Positions 11,160-22,500 of a stretch of DNA of 26,076 nt are shown here, in pieces. A program made the position numbers and the translations under genes. The notes under the pieces are model-generated. The model was not told where the DNA came from and ran no database searches. It was given only the letters and a program-made list of their open reading frames with translations. The stretch covers positions 479,213-505,288 of the forward strand of contig BFEA01000302.1 in NCBI GenBank assembly GCA_003427395.1, given 5' to 3'. This DNA is from Chara braunii (taxonomy: Eukaryota > Streptophyta > Charophyceae > Charales > Characeae). Position 1 is the first letter of the stretch; each line of letters opens with the position of its first letter.

Positions 11160-11512
11160 TACTAGTAGTGTAGCGGTGGAGTCCGGCCCGGGCACGCGCC
11201 CCCCTCAAGTTGCCTGCGGGCCTCCTTTTGGCTGGTGCAGCCGTGTCAGAGGAAAAAGGCTGGAGTACTGGTGCACCAGTTCACACAAGCTTAAGTTGAC
11301 ATAGCTACCTTTCAAGGCTCACGAGCCTCCAACTCGTAACCAGTAGCGCAGCGGTGAGTATGGCCCGCGCACGCACCCCCCTCAAGTCTCCTGCAGACCG
11401 CCTTTTGGCTGGTGCAGCCGCATCAGAGGAAAAAGGCTGGACCTAGCGGTGCACCAGTTCACACGAGCCTGAGTTGACATAGCTACCTTCCAGGGCTCAC
11501 GAACCTGCAGCT
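11160..11512 (+). repeat. 178-bp tandem duplication with pol III box A matches (SINE-like)
   Basis: Two copies with 178-bp spacing share tagcggtg, the run of C before tcaagt, ccttttggctggtgcagccg, gaggaaaaaggctgga, gtgcaccagttcacac and gttgacatagctacctt. Each copy contains an exact match to the box A consensus TRGYNNARNNG: tagtgtagcgg at 11166-11176 and tagcgcagcgg at 11344-11354. A box B is only weakly suggested by ctcaagtc at 11381-11388, and no tRNA cloverleaf forms. A tRNA-derived SINE pair is possible. A plain tandem duplication with chance box A matches is the alternative. Confidence 0.55.
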
Positions 11513-12568
11513 GCGAGTTTTCAAAGTGGCCTGCCATGTTCACTACCAGCCCAGGCCAAAGTTTTGAAAGCTCGTACCAGTGAGAGCACCACTGAGGTTC
11601 GTGTGAACTGATGCGTTTTGCAATGTCAGGTGGGCAGAGCATTGTCTAAGCAGGGCTGGGCATCTGGACAGTGGCCAATTGAGGGATCTATTTCCCAGCT
11701 CTGGCTAATTGAGCTGTTGGACCTTTTGCAGGTCGATACGGTTTCTTCATGAGGGCTACCAGCGCCTGTTGTCATAAAGCACGTACCTAACGAGCTTGGG
11801 GCCAGCTTCGTGGTTCTTGAGCACGCAGAACCTTTCTTGCAACCGTGGGGCCAGAACCCTTTTCTTGAATTGAATTCTTGAAAGGGTCTTGAAAGGGGTA
11901 TTAACTCCGTCGGAAAAAGCAGGGCCTGAACCCTTTTCGATTGCATTCGGCTACCTTATGCGGTCAGGTACATCTGGGATGGGAGTGTCCTACCAGAGTA
12001 TTATTTTCTGTATTCTGTATTCTGTAGACTACGACCACGACGGAGGGACCACCAACGAGTGCTCGATAGGACCGTGGTCTGTGCTATGCAAATGCAACCC
12101 CCAAACCCAAACCCGCTGCGGGCAGGTGAACCGGGCCAACGCGGAACCACGCCCTCAATTTTGTTTTCCGTTTCCTGCTCCATGATCGGAACGCACGTTT
12201 GCGCCCCTGTCTCGCGTGCGCCCAGCTTGTGTCGCTTCTTCGTTCTGATGCGGGCGAGAGCGTACCCGCAGGGTTTGCGCCTTTCGCGCGACATTCCAGC
12301 AACGATCTGGCAGATCGAACGGTGGTGAGGCAGGCTCATTTAAAACCTACGGAAACAGAACTGGATGTGGGAGTTTACGTCTTCCCTCTCCCCTGTTGTG
12401 TCCACACCACAATCAAACACTTGGTAGCGATCGATATAGGCAAACTGGCGGTCGCACTCACCTGAAAGATGGGATGTGTGTGCGAAGGCGGAGCGATCAC
12501 GCTGGCTGTGCGGCTTGCGATGATTCTGTTGGATGCTATGGCTCTCTCGAGGTGGGGGGCAGCTGCGC
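11513..12568. other. Unassigned sequence upstream of the SPT5-like promoter
   Basis: No gene is supportable. Base composition shifts from mixed to GC- and CpG-rich towards 12.5 kb, in keeping with the approach to a promoter. A short ttctgta-type microsatellite lies at about 12004-12027. Open frames on both strands between 12001 and 12465 overlap one another and resemble nothing I know; they probably reflect the lack of A/T-rich stops. Confidence 0.5.
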
Positions 12569-12575
12569 TATATAA
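12569..12575 (+). promoter_or_regulatory. TATA box of the SPT5-like gene (predicted)
   Basis: TATATAA lies in a GC-rich setting 574 bp upstream of the start codon. It is the canonical form of the element and stands out against the surrounding composition. Transcription would then begin near 12600. Support comes from the near absence of ATG triplets between this box and the start codon. The position is a prediction; no transcript is available here. Confidence 0.5.
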
Positions 12576-12599
12576 CATCGGTTTGGCGGCGGGTGGAAG

Positions 12600-13142
12600 C
12601 GTCGACGGCGCATTGTTGTGGAGCTTCGCGGTGTGCGCTGTTGCTGCTGTTCGTTTTGCTGCTCAACGCGGGCTATCGGGAGGCACGAGCGGCTCTGGCC
12701 TCAGCTCGGGGTTCGGCGGCGGGTTTTTCTTCATCTACGGCTCTGCGCTCAGCTCGGAACGAAGCCTTCTCTCGTCCATGGCGGCGGGTTTCTCTTCATC
12801 TTCGTCTTTTTCGCGCCGTTTTTGTCTCCTGCTGTCCGCGGCTGTCGAGAGAAGCTGCCCTTCTGCTTGCCATCGCAACGGCGCCGCATCGGCGACCTCC
12901 TTTCTAGCGGTCTGTGACTGAAAAGCAGACAAGGAGGAGGGGGGGGGCGGGGCGGCATTATCTTGTATCGCTGCACGCAGCGCCGAGCAGGAGAAGGAGG
13001 CAAGATCGCTTGTCGTTGTGGCTATTCTTTCGCGATTCTATCTGCTGACCGGGCGGCTGGCTGGAATTGAGGTAAGCAGCAGAGTGTGGGCGAGCTGCCA
13101 GCCATCGCTGTCCTTGTGAGTGGGTCCTTGAGACGGTAAACG
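12600..13142 (+). promoter_or_regulatory. Probable 5' leader of the SPT5-like gene, depleted of ATG
   Basis: Reading every position, I find only one ATG (12778) in more than 540 bases, where about eight or nine would be expected by chance. The sequence is GC- and CpG-rich. An in-frame TAA at 13137-13139 directly precedes the start codon. A good donor-like gaggtaagc lies near 13069-13077, so an intron within the leader cannot be excluded, although none is needed to reach the start. Confidence 0.5.
12778..12921 (+). CDS. Upstream ORF in the SPT5-like leader, 47 codons
   Basis: The only ATG between the TATA box and the main start codon opens a 47-residue frame that begins MAAGFSSSSS and ends with TGA at 12919-12921. 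Its start context (tccATGG) is favourable, with G at +4. The peptide is Ser/Ala/Arg/Cys-rich and has no recognisable domain. The frame terminates 221 bp before the main start, so reinitiation would be needed to translate the elongation factor. If transcription starts upstream, a longer in-frame version from 12469 exists, but I prefer the short form because of the TATA position. A regulatory role is inferred only from position. Confidence 0.35.
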   Translation: MAAGFSSSSSFSRRFCLLLSAAVERSCPSACHRNGAASATSFLAVCD

Positions 13143-13503
13143 ATGGGTGCACGGGACGAAGAAGAGTATGACGAGGAAGAGGAGGCTGGGGGGGAGGGGG
13201 GCGAAGATGAGGGCGCCGCAGCAGAGGAGGCGGAGGAGGAAGAGGAGGAAGAAGAGCAGGAAGAGTTAGAAGAGGAGGAAGAAGAAGAAGAGGAGGAAGA
13301 AGAGGAGGAAGAGGAGCGAAAAAGAGGCAGTCGTCGCAAGCGCCCAAGGAGGTCGAGCTTCATTGATGAGGCGGCTATCGAAGATTCAGAGGAAGATGAG
13401 GAAGAGGCCCCAAGGAAGCGCCGGCATGGGGTTTCCCGTCTGTTCGACGACGCTGCAGACGTTGCAGACGACGACGAAGAAGAGGAAAACGACGGCGACG
13501 AGG
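13143..13503 (+). CDS. SPT5: SPT5 exon 1: start codon and acidic N-terminus
   Basis: This encodes residues 1-120 and the first base of codon 121. It holds a long glutamate tract, then a basic patch (RKRGSRRKRPRR), SSFIDEAAIEDSEEDEEE and a second basic-acidic module with RLFDD. The acidic/basic alternation and the FID/LFDD modules are typical of SPT5 N-termini. The donor is gagG|gtgaga, and joining to exon 2 completes codon GAA. Confidence 0.9.
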
Positions 13504-16500
13504 GTGAGAATCTCTCAAGAATTACCTCTTGCAGGTGGCCATTTTTTTTCTCTCTTTCTTTCTCTCTCTTTTTCTCTCTTTCTTTCTTTTTCTCTTTCTT
13601 TTTCTCTCTTTCTTATTCGCTTTCATTTTCAAGCTCGGTCCTCTGACTCGGTACTTTTCTCGAACACAGAATTTGTCGAGGTTCAAGTTAAAACGTTTTC
13701 TCCTCAACCCTTTCTTGCTGCTGCCTTCTCCAAACGAGTTGTGTGCTCTTTCGTGGTTCACTTAGAATATTTTCGTGGGGGGTTACTTGAAAATGGTCGG
13801 GAGCGTTTGCCACGGGATTAGGGTTTTCGGCGGGGGTGGTTTGAAGCAGCTCTGTGCTTCGGATACCTTGTTGCCAATTATATATATATTTTTTCCACTC
13901 TGGGACAATGTGACAATATATTTTTTCCACTCTGGGACGCGGGAAGCGGGAAGCGGAGGGAACTTTTTTGTTATTCTTTCGAAGGCGATAAAAATCTGTT
14001 TTACTTTCTCAGGTACCGCAAGATTATGACAGTTATAGGGGATGTGTTATGGCGTGTTACTATCGTAAGCATGTGTGGTGTACTGCCCATTTTGGCGTGC
14101 TATCTTGCGTATCTGCCTCGTGCTTACGCTTTCTCAAACAAATTGGAATCGTCAAAACCAGGCGTTCATCACGGATTTCCTTTTTCGTTGATATTCATTT
14201 CATGCAAAAAGGGGGTCGTGAGGATGTTTGCGGGAAGGGTGCATATCTTATGTTCTTCTATGTACGTGTCGTGACGTCATCCAGATAACCTACCGGACAG
14301 GGGTGACGGCGAGGGGCTCAATTAATCAGTGTGCCCGGTGGGATGGCGTCTGAGCAGAGCGGGAATATTGGTAGAGTCCTGAGTTAAAGATGCTGTGGGA
14401 ATGGGAGGGAGGGGAATGGTACAATGGAGTGAGGAACGGCAATGTGATAGAGGGTGCAATTGGCGGCAGGCAATGGCTCCCGTAGAAGTTGATAGCAGTG
14501 TGGGGAAAGCTATATGACGCGGTCTGGGGAGAGCTCTTTGGGAGAGTGGGAAGGTTCGGCGAAGTCCCGGGGGCAGATGCTATCAGAGGAGGAATAGTAA
14601 GGGGTTGGATTTGAAAAGTGGCGGCCCCCTTGGAAGGGCATGCGTTTGAAGATTCTGATTAACCAGAAGAGCGGGAAGTGGTGATCGATGATTATTGTGG
14701 CGCGAAATCATGCAGAGCAAAGGTGATGGTGGCAAGTGGGAAAGGGGACAGTTCTCAGAGCTCAAAGGTGGAAAGAGGGAGGGGTGGGGGGAGTAATCGT
14801 GCTAGGTAGGATCCGGGTGTTTAAGTGGGATGGCTGTAGGATTTGAGAGCGCGTGTTATCGTGGGGTGGAGGCAGGGTGGAGAGACAGGGTGACAATGGG
14901 GAGGAACGAAGGGCGCGCGTTTTGAGGCTGGGAGTGTGCTTTGATGGGAAAATGGGTCGCGTGCGGACCGTGCCTAAGAAAAGGCCTGGGAGGGACGGAG
15001 TGCAGGAGAAAATCGGCGGTCCCCAGCGCCCAGGCAATGTCGTACCACCCTTGTATGTCCGTTCGATGAATAATAATTCTACAGTGATTGCACTTTGAGA
15101 ACGGAAGGCGCTGCCGGACTTGGAAGTCGATGGGAAGGAGGACGAGGCAAGTGCGCTGGGTCAGTAAGAATGATGATGAGACAGTTCTTTCGAGTCCGGG
15201 GTACGTGTGCATGCTACGTAAGGCGTACGAAGATTGGAGTGGGTTGCCGTTGTTAGAGATGAGAAAATGCAGGGATGAAGGTAAACGAAGCGCGAACTGA
15301 TGAGAAACCTTGGTGTCGTGTCTATGTTGCAGAAGAGCTGGAAGATATAGGTGCAGAGCTTGTCGAAGAGGATGAGAGGCCCGTGCAGCACAGAACTCAC
15401 TATTTCCCGAATGATGAAGAGATAAGGGAGGAAGACTGGTTAGAGTATATCAATAACAAGTACGAGAGAAGACCTGAAGATGAGATTGAAGATAACGAGG
15501 CGACGGAAGTCGAGCAACAAGGACTTCTCCCGTCCGTTAGGGATCCGAAGCTATGGATGGTCCCCTGTAAGGTAATCAATCATTGGAACTTGACAGTCAG
15601 ATTGAAACATGAGAAGTGCGTTTTTTTTAGCTGATCGCACGCAATGAAGATTTTGCAACTAAAAGCTAGAGATGGTCACCGGTAAGGCAATCGTTGGCGC
15701 GATCAGATGTCGAAGTGTTCCTTTCTGATCACAAGCTGTGAAGAATGTGCTTAAGCAGAGTTTCGGTCCTTGCGAACGATAGTACGTAATTCATGAGTTG
15801 CTGTAATGCCGAAAAAACAGATTCGCTTGTTGCTTCTAAAGTATAAAGCGTCCTTGAAAGGTTCCCCGAAAGTTTTTTTTACCAAGTAAAACAGAAGCTA
15901 CGACGAGCTCACGCGATGAGGAAATGATAATCCTTGTGCCAGCGGTCGTCTCACATACGCCCCAGGAAATTGCCGTCCACGCTTGTTCTATCAAGTGCAG
16001 ATTGGCCGAATCTCTAGTCAGAAGGAAATCCTTGGGAGCTACCTCTATCCCTCCTCCGGACCCCCTCCCCTCCCCCCCCCTCCCCCACCTCTTCTTCTCC
16101 AAAGCCCTTATAATAACAGCGGCTTTACCTCATCATCGAGCATGTTACTATTTATTACGACAGCTTCGTAGCGGGGAATACGTTGTAGTTGTCGGAGTGC
16201 GATGGAAAAGCCTGTGGGCGAGTTGGTGAAAATGAAAGACCATTTTCAGCTACCACGGGAATGGTATTAAGCATTTTGTGTTGAGAAGCTCCTGTCGGCA
16301 GGTAGCAGATTCTCTTCTGTGCACCGTCAGGAAATCTTGGTGAAAATGAAAGACTCTTTTCAGCTACCACGGGAATGGTATTAAGCATTGTGTGTTGAGA
16401 AGCTCCTGTCGGCAGGTAGCAGATTTTCTATTCTGTGCACCGTCAGGAAATCTTGGCATGAATCGGCAGAGCACGAAGTCGAGTTGGAAGGAATTAGTAT

Positions 16501-19500
16501 TTGCGGATATGCAGATATATCCATTGAAAACATGTTGAAGCCAAGTCTCATGTATCACGCACGTGGAAACCGGCGATCCCTGTCTGGAGAAGTCGATTGT
16601 CGAAAGTGAAAGTGAAAGAGCTTCTTGGGCGAGTTGGTGCAAGTGAAAGACCATTTTCAGCTAACATGAGCCAAGTCTCATGTATCACGCACGTGGAAAC
16701 AGGCGATCCCTGTGTGGAGAAGTCGATTCTCGAAAAGGCACAAGAGCTCCTTATGTTTTGGAAGGATGCAGGGATTTTAACGTAGAGCCGAGCTTTACTA
16801 ATAACGAATCAACGCCGCTCGCCGCTGTCATGTCTGCACCCTTAGCGTAAGAGAAAAGCTGAAAAACATCTGTGCACTGCTCTATGGTATTTTCCAGAGA
16901 AGGTGAAATTAGATTCCCGCGAATTGGGTGTTGTTCCATCCTGTACACTGGTGGACGGAATCTTTGCCCTAGATTATAAGGGGGCCTCTTGGCAGGGGTT
17001 GGTACTGGAAATGGCAATCTGCTTAAATTAGCCGCTTCACTTCCCCCCCGCGGGAAAACAACGTACGGTCATTACAGCTTTTTTTTTGGAGTTTATTTTT
17101 CAGCCTGAATATCGTACGTTGTATTGGGGGAAGAAGGTAGTCGTGGACGGCTCCCTCTGCGGCCTAACTTGCTTTTTCCCTGTGGAAACAACGGGGTGTG
17201 GGGAGCGAGTGTTCACACCTGAGGGGAGGGCCTTCCTGATGCGGTTTGAACGCTTCTTCGCGGTGCGTATATGCATGCCTGCGATCATTGTCCCCGTGAG
17301 CGTGGCCCTCTTGCACCCCCACCCCTCCTCTCGCCGCACCCCTCTCCCCTCCAACGGTTGCCTTTCTCCCTGCCAACTATCGCCCTTCCTGCATTGCGTA
17401 CTACATTACGGGAAAACAGCAGTGCTCTATAGACTTACTGTATTGCCCTTCAGCGTACCTGCGTGGAAAGAGCAGTGCCGATGACCTGGTCTTTTCAGTC
17501 GAGCGGATGTGATGCCATCAGGTACCTGGCCGAGATATCATGTTGAAAGCGTATATGCGTGGTGGTTAGAACAATGTGCAGCTGCCGATTTTCCCGCCTC
17601 ATCGATGCATATGCAGGCCCCTGGTTGGGTTCGTGTTTCTCCTACCATGCTGTTTTTGGATTAGACTTTGTGTGTTCGTATGGATGATGATGCTCTCATT
17701 TTTTCGCCACCGTCTGAAGTTTCGTCTCAGTGCTGACTGGTCTCATTTTGACGTTTGGCGTTTCTTTGTAAACAGCAAAATCACGAGCGCGAAGCGGTCA
17801 TATGCTTGATGCAGAAATGGATAGACAAGGAGGGGACTCCAGATCCTTTGCTTATCAAATCTGCTATAGCTTTAGATCATTTAAAGGGTTTTGTGTACGT
17901 CGAGGCGGAGAAGGAAGCACATGTGAAAGCGGTATGTTTGTTGTTGCCCTTCTCCTGGCCACTCCGGCCTATCTACATTCGTTTTTGGTGTTTCTCTCTC
18001 GTGTTTCACTCTTTGCGTGGCTACTTTGCGGACCTTCTCTGGGCCACTTCGGCCTATATACTTGGTCTGTCTCTCTCGTCGGGCTATATTCTTTCTTATT
18101 TCTTGGTGTGTCTCTCTCGTGTTTCACTCTTTGTGTGGCTAATTCGCTGCCCTTCTCCGGTCCACTTCGGGCTACCTACCTTTTTGTTTCTTGGTCTGTC
18201 TCCCTCGTGTTTCGCTGTGTGTGGCTGCTTTGTTTGCACACTCTCTCTCCACTGGGTTTTCTGTGTGTTGTCCGAACTCGCTATCTACGATCTTGGCTGC
18301 GGACCTATGGTTGTTGCAGTGTTCTGTGCGTGAATTTTGTGCTTTCCCCCACTGTGATCTGCTCTTGAAGTGACCAGAGGAGGGGAGGTTTGTGTTTCTC
18401 ACATTTGTTGTGCCTGCTTTTGAGGTCTCTGGAAATCGTCTGCTCGTTCTCTCACACAGATTATGATGAGGAAAACAAGAGAAACTCAGAAAAAAGAACG
18501 GTGCCACGTTCTGCGAATTTAGCTAGATTGGCGAGGCGAATCGGGTTGCGCTTGCCGTGGCTACTTTGTTGTTAACCATACCCGTCTTGATGATAGGCCG
18601 GGTTGCTATTGTGCGGTCGACGGAAAGAAACACAGGACGCTTTCGTTGTACACCTACCGTCTTCAACCGAATAGAACGCTCGGTCATTATAGCTGTATTT
18701 GGAACAACTTTCAGTCCAGATACGGCGATAAATACCGGGCGTTCTATTCGCGTGAAGACGGTGGGATCGCGGTAAATTAGGTCACCATCGAATGGACTCT
18801 TGGTGGGACGGACCACTTTGTGTTTGCAACTCCTTTTTCGATCCAACTCAATCGAATGAGATTGAATTCGATCGAACTCGATCGAATGCCCAAGTGGAGC
18901 CAAGTGGATGTGCGCTAGGATCCCGCTGCCACATCGCGACCTTGGACATGTAAGAGTTGTACAAAACCCAAGTGGTGGAGCCAAGTGGACGTGATCTGGA
19001 CACGTGGTCGGGATGTCGCGTGGTGATCGAGGGCCGGTGTTCGCCGATGAAAATGGTAATCTGGAAAGTTAAGTGTAGCCAAGTGGATGTGTTCTGGACA
19101 CGTGGTCGGGCTGATGAAAATGGTAATCTTGAAAGCTTAAGTGGAGCCAAGTGGATGTGTTCTGGACATGTGGTCGGGACGTCGTGGTGATTGAGGGCCG
19201 GTGGGAGAAACTCGGCTGGAAATGGATCGGAGATAATTGTCTCGATTGACGTGTGCTCATTGATTGCATTCCGTGGTGAGCTTTGTTTTCGTTTTTGTTT
19301 CTGCGATTTTGTGCGCATCTGTCTATTGACGTGTGCTCATTGATTACATTCTTTGGTGACCTTTGTTTTCGTTTTTGTGCGCATCTGTCTGTGCGCTCTT
19401 ACAACAGGCATGTAAAGGTTTGCGGTCGCTCTACTCCTGGAAAGTAACGCTTGTTCCGATCAAGGAGATGACTGATGTTGTGAAGGTCGAGAAAAAGGTG

Positions 19501-22500
19501 GAAGATATTGGTATTGGCACGTGGGTCCGAGTGAAGAACGGTATATACAAGGGAGATCTCGGCCAGGTGAGGTTGCCTGCCCAGTTTATATTACAACTGA
19601 AGGTTGATAATGGTGTTTTGCAAATATCGTTAGGAAAAGCACGAGTTCTGGTCCAAGTTGCGGGAAATGACACAGAGGACAGGAATGTTGTCTGCTCATG
19701 TTTGTCAGCGCGCGCACTTTCTACGATTGTTTCATGTTGGCTGTCGCTGCCATCCCGCAATTGCCTTGTTAACGACTTGTTTTAAGGAAAATCCGGTCCT
19801 GATGCGTGAAACATAACGGTCGTCAGGTTTTTATAAGTGTATAACAGTATGGCAATGAGGAGCATGTTTTCAATCGCATGTCTTTTACCTTGGTGAACCC
19901 CATGTGTATACCAATGAGGGTCTTTTGAATTCATAAACGTGAACGGCGAATTTGGCGGTGCCGTTGCGGGCCGTCCACGTTTTTCTATTTTGTTCTTTTT
20001 TTTTTCTTTGGGAGGGACAAGAGTTGGGGCAATAATCTTGGTCCGATGCATTGCACCGTCTTTTTGGGATGACTTTGCCAACGACACTGGCTTTTCCAAT
20101 TGATGGGGGGGGAAGCTGTCGCCGGATATGCTCCCACCTGCTGAACTGAAAGCGACGAAAATTGTATATGTTGGGGCAACCCTTATTGTCTATGTTGGGG
20201 CAACCCTTATTGTCTATGTTGGGGTGACCCCTATTGTATATGTTGGGGTGACCCCTATTGTATATGTAGGGGTGAGGTTCTGTGGTTGAGGTTGTGGTGG
20301 TTGGCTACCAGCGCGAGTGGCGAATTTTAGCTCTCTGGAGATTGACCGGAAAGTGGAGCCTTGGTCACCGGTAACGCGTTCTTGTAAGTGTGTGCGAAGA
20401 GAGAGCTGTATTGGACATCCTTAACCTCTGCGAAAGGATTTCTGTGTGGGAAGCGTTATGCGGTCGGGATTTGTATCTTTAAAATTGAGAGACGTGCATT
20501 GTCACGGGTAATGAAATCAGTTTGGGCCTCGCCACACCACTGTGGAAACGGAACAGATGCATCTCCGCACTTTTTTGGGAAGATGCATTTGTGCTTTTTT
20601 CGTTTCGACAGTGCTCTGGCGAAGCCTTTGGGACTCGAGTTTGATAGGATTTTAAAGGAACGGAGACCGAGTTCTCTTTGGAACGGAGACCGTTTTCTCT
20701 TTTTGTTTGATCGGTGTAGTTTCGACTGTTTGGACCGGTATGCAAGCTGAGATATGTTTGGCTGTTGGCTGCTACCAGAGTGGCCCGGGAACGCTTGGCC
20801 GGCCGGGCCCGAAAATAATTTATAAGGCAAAAATAAAAAAATGTTCTTTTTAATTTTATTTTTTATTTGAATTTGGTATGGTGAAGAATGTCGATGTGAC
20901 CTCGAGGCAAAAGTTGTAGTTTATTTTTCTGCATAATATTTTTTTTTTCAGTTTTTTCTTTTTTCCTGGGGCTTCTTTGGTCCTTGCCCGGCCGGTCCGC
21001 ACGGTCAAACAATATGACCCGGGCGGCCCGGCTGGTGGTGTGCATATTTGTTTGCGTAATGAAGTTGGTCGTCGGAAAGGTGTCGCTTGGAATTGGGTCT
21101 GCTGAATCCGATTGGCCGCTGAACGGAAATAAAGAAAAAGGAATGTTTGCTAACCCTGAGAAACGTACGTGTGTTTTATTGCGGTCAACTGTATCATATC
21201 TGGAATCTGGGTGGCTCAACCATTTGTTGGTTGCGTGCCTTGATGTTGGACCCGTTTACTTGGCATTCTGACTGGTTTGTCTTCTTGCCGTCGGTTTGGT
21301 TACGCCTGTGGCATTCCACTCGTACGTTTGTGCTCCGTTGCGTCAGATTGCCGATATCGATACGGTAAAGCAGCAAGCGACTATCAAGCTTATTCCTCGG
21401 CTGGATCTGCAGGCGTTAGCCTCTCGTCTTGGACCTGTAAGTTGTCGGGATTCTTTTTCTGGATTCCATTTCCTTTATTGTGGTCGTCTTTGACCTGTAA
21501 GCTGTCGGAATTATTTTTTCCTTTATTGTTGTCGTCTTGGACCTGTAAGCTGTCGGAATTATTTTTCCCTTTATTGTTGTCGTCTTGGACCTGTTAGTTG
21601 TCTGAATTCCTTTTTTCCTGTATTGTTGACAAGTGTGCGAGGAGTATACGGACAGACGTATGGGGATGTGTTATCCAACGTGCCAGTTTTTATTTGACCC
21701 GCTTTGTCGGCTGTTTTCCATACACTTTTGCTGTCATAAGCTGCATCTGCATCGAGTTCTTTTTTTGGCTGTTTTCATTGAACCATTTGCGGTCACCTTT
21801 TTTTTTTGCGGGCAAATACATGAGCCACGTCCGTGAACGGACGGAGGAGATGCTTGTCCTTGTGTATTGTTAAGCCGGCAGATTGGTTGTGTCAAATGTG
21901 TCTCCCATGGTAGAAGAGATTCTCTGTTTTCCCTTTCTTTTGGGAGTATTTCTGCTTCGTTTACAGTATTGGCATTTGCCGAAAAAGACGCTTATAAGGT
22001 TGTTGAGGTAGTATATATTGTGCTTTTGCAAGATGGTTGTGATGAGACGGGTAGGGCGCTGTGAAGAGCTTCTTGCTGATGGGTTTGTGTTATCTGATGG
22101 CTTTGCTGCAGGATGATCGGGATGACACGAAAAAGAAGCGTGGCAGACCCCCTGCGCGGTTCTTCAGCATATACGAAGCCAAGTGAGTTGCAAATGTTGC
22201 TAGCATTCTCGCTTAAAAATTGATGTTCGTTCGCTAGTGTTATGTGGGATTAAAGGTTTTGCTTTGGAGGATCAAAAATATTGGACGCTTGGCTCGTTTG
22301 TGTTCTTACTTCTCGGAGGGAGGGTATAATTATTAATTGTAGGCGTCAATTCTCATGGGAGTTGAAGTAGCAATCTCTTGCAGTGTTTTCATGCTACGCC
22401 GTCTTGTCCAAGGCCCTAGTCAATTGCACCTTTTCCAAGATGTTATTTGTTTTTGTTTCTTCTTTTCGTGTTTGTACTCCTCGGAGGGAGGGTATAATTA

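Larger units (their letters stand above)
15572..17775 (+). other. SPT5 intron 2 (2204 bp)
   Basis: Borders are gtaatc and aaacag. It contains two sets of local duplications (16223-16456 and 16540-16738, listed separately), a C-rich/pyrimidine tract at about 16047-16100 and another at about 17320-17350. No coding potential of the SPT5 type is visible inside it. Confidence 0.8.
17932..19407 (+). other. SPT5 intron 3 (1476 bp)
   Basis: Borders are gtatgt and acaacag. It is almost filled with repeats: a pyrimidine-rich array at 17946-18240, a 107-bp hairpin MITE at 18656-18762, a tandem family at 18890-19205, and an 80-bp duplication that ends 17 bases before the acceptor. Near 18835-18890 there is a short patch of tcgaac/atcgaatg steps. 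Confidence 0.85.

Noticed and set aside
12469-12921. 150-codon plus frame and its overlapping partners in the GC-rich promoter region
   Set aside because: Three frames are open at once there because GC-rich DNA lacks stops. Most of the frame lies upstream of the predicted transcript start; only the part from 12778 is kept as an upstream ORF.
13022-13363. Minus-strand frames rich in Ser or Pro/Leu opposite SPT5 exon 1
   Set aside because: They are complementary shadows of the GAG/GAA glutamate tract and end where it ends.
13504-13534. 31-base GT..AG pseudo-intron after exon 1 (gtgaga to cttgcag)
   Set aside because: It is too short for a spliceosomal intron, and the sequence after it does not continue the SPT5 protein, whereas the acceptor at 15332 restores both phase and sense.
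20161-20277. Possible CRISPR-like array
   Set aside because: The repeats abut directly without spacers and the context is an intron of a nuclear gene.
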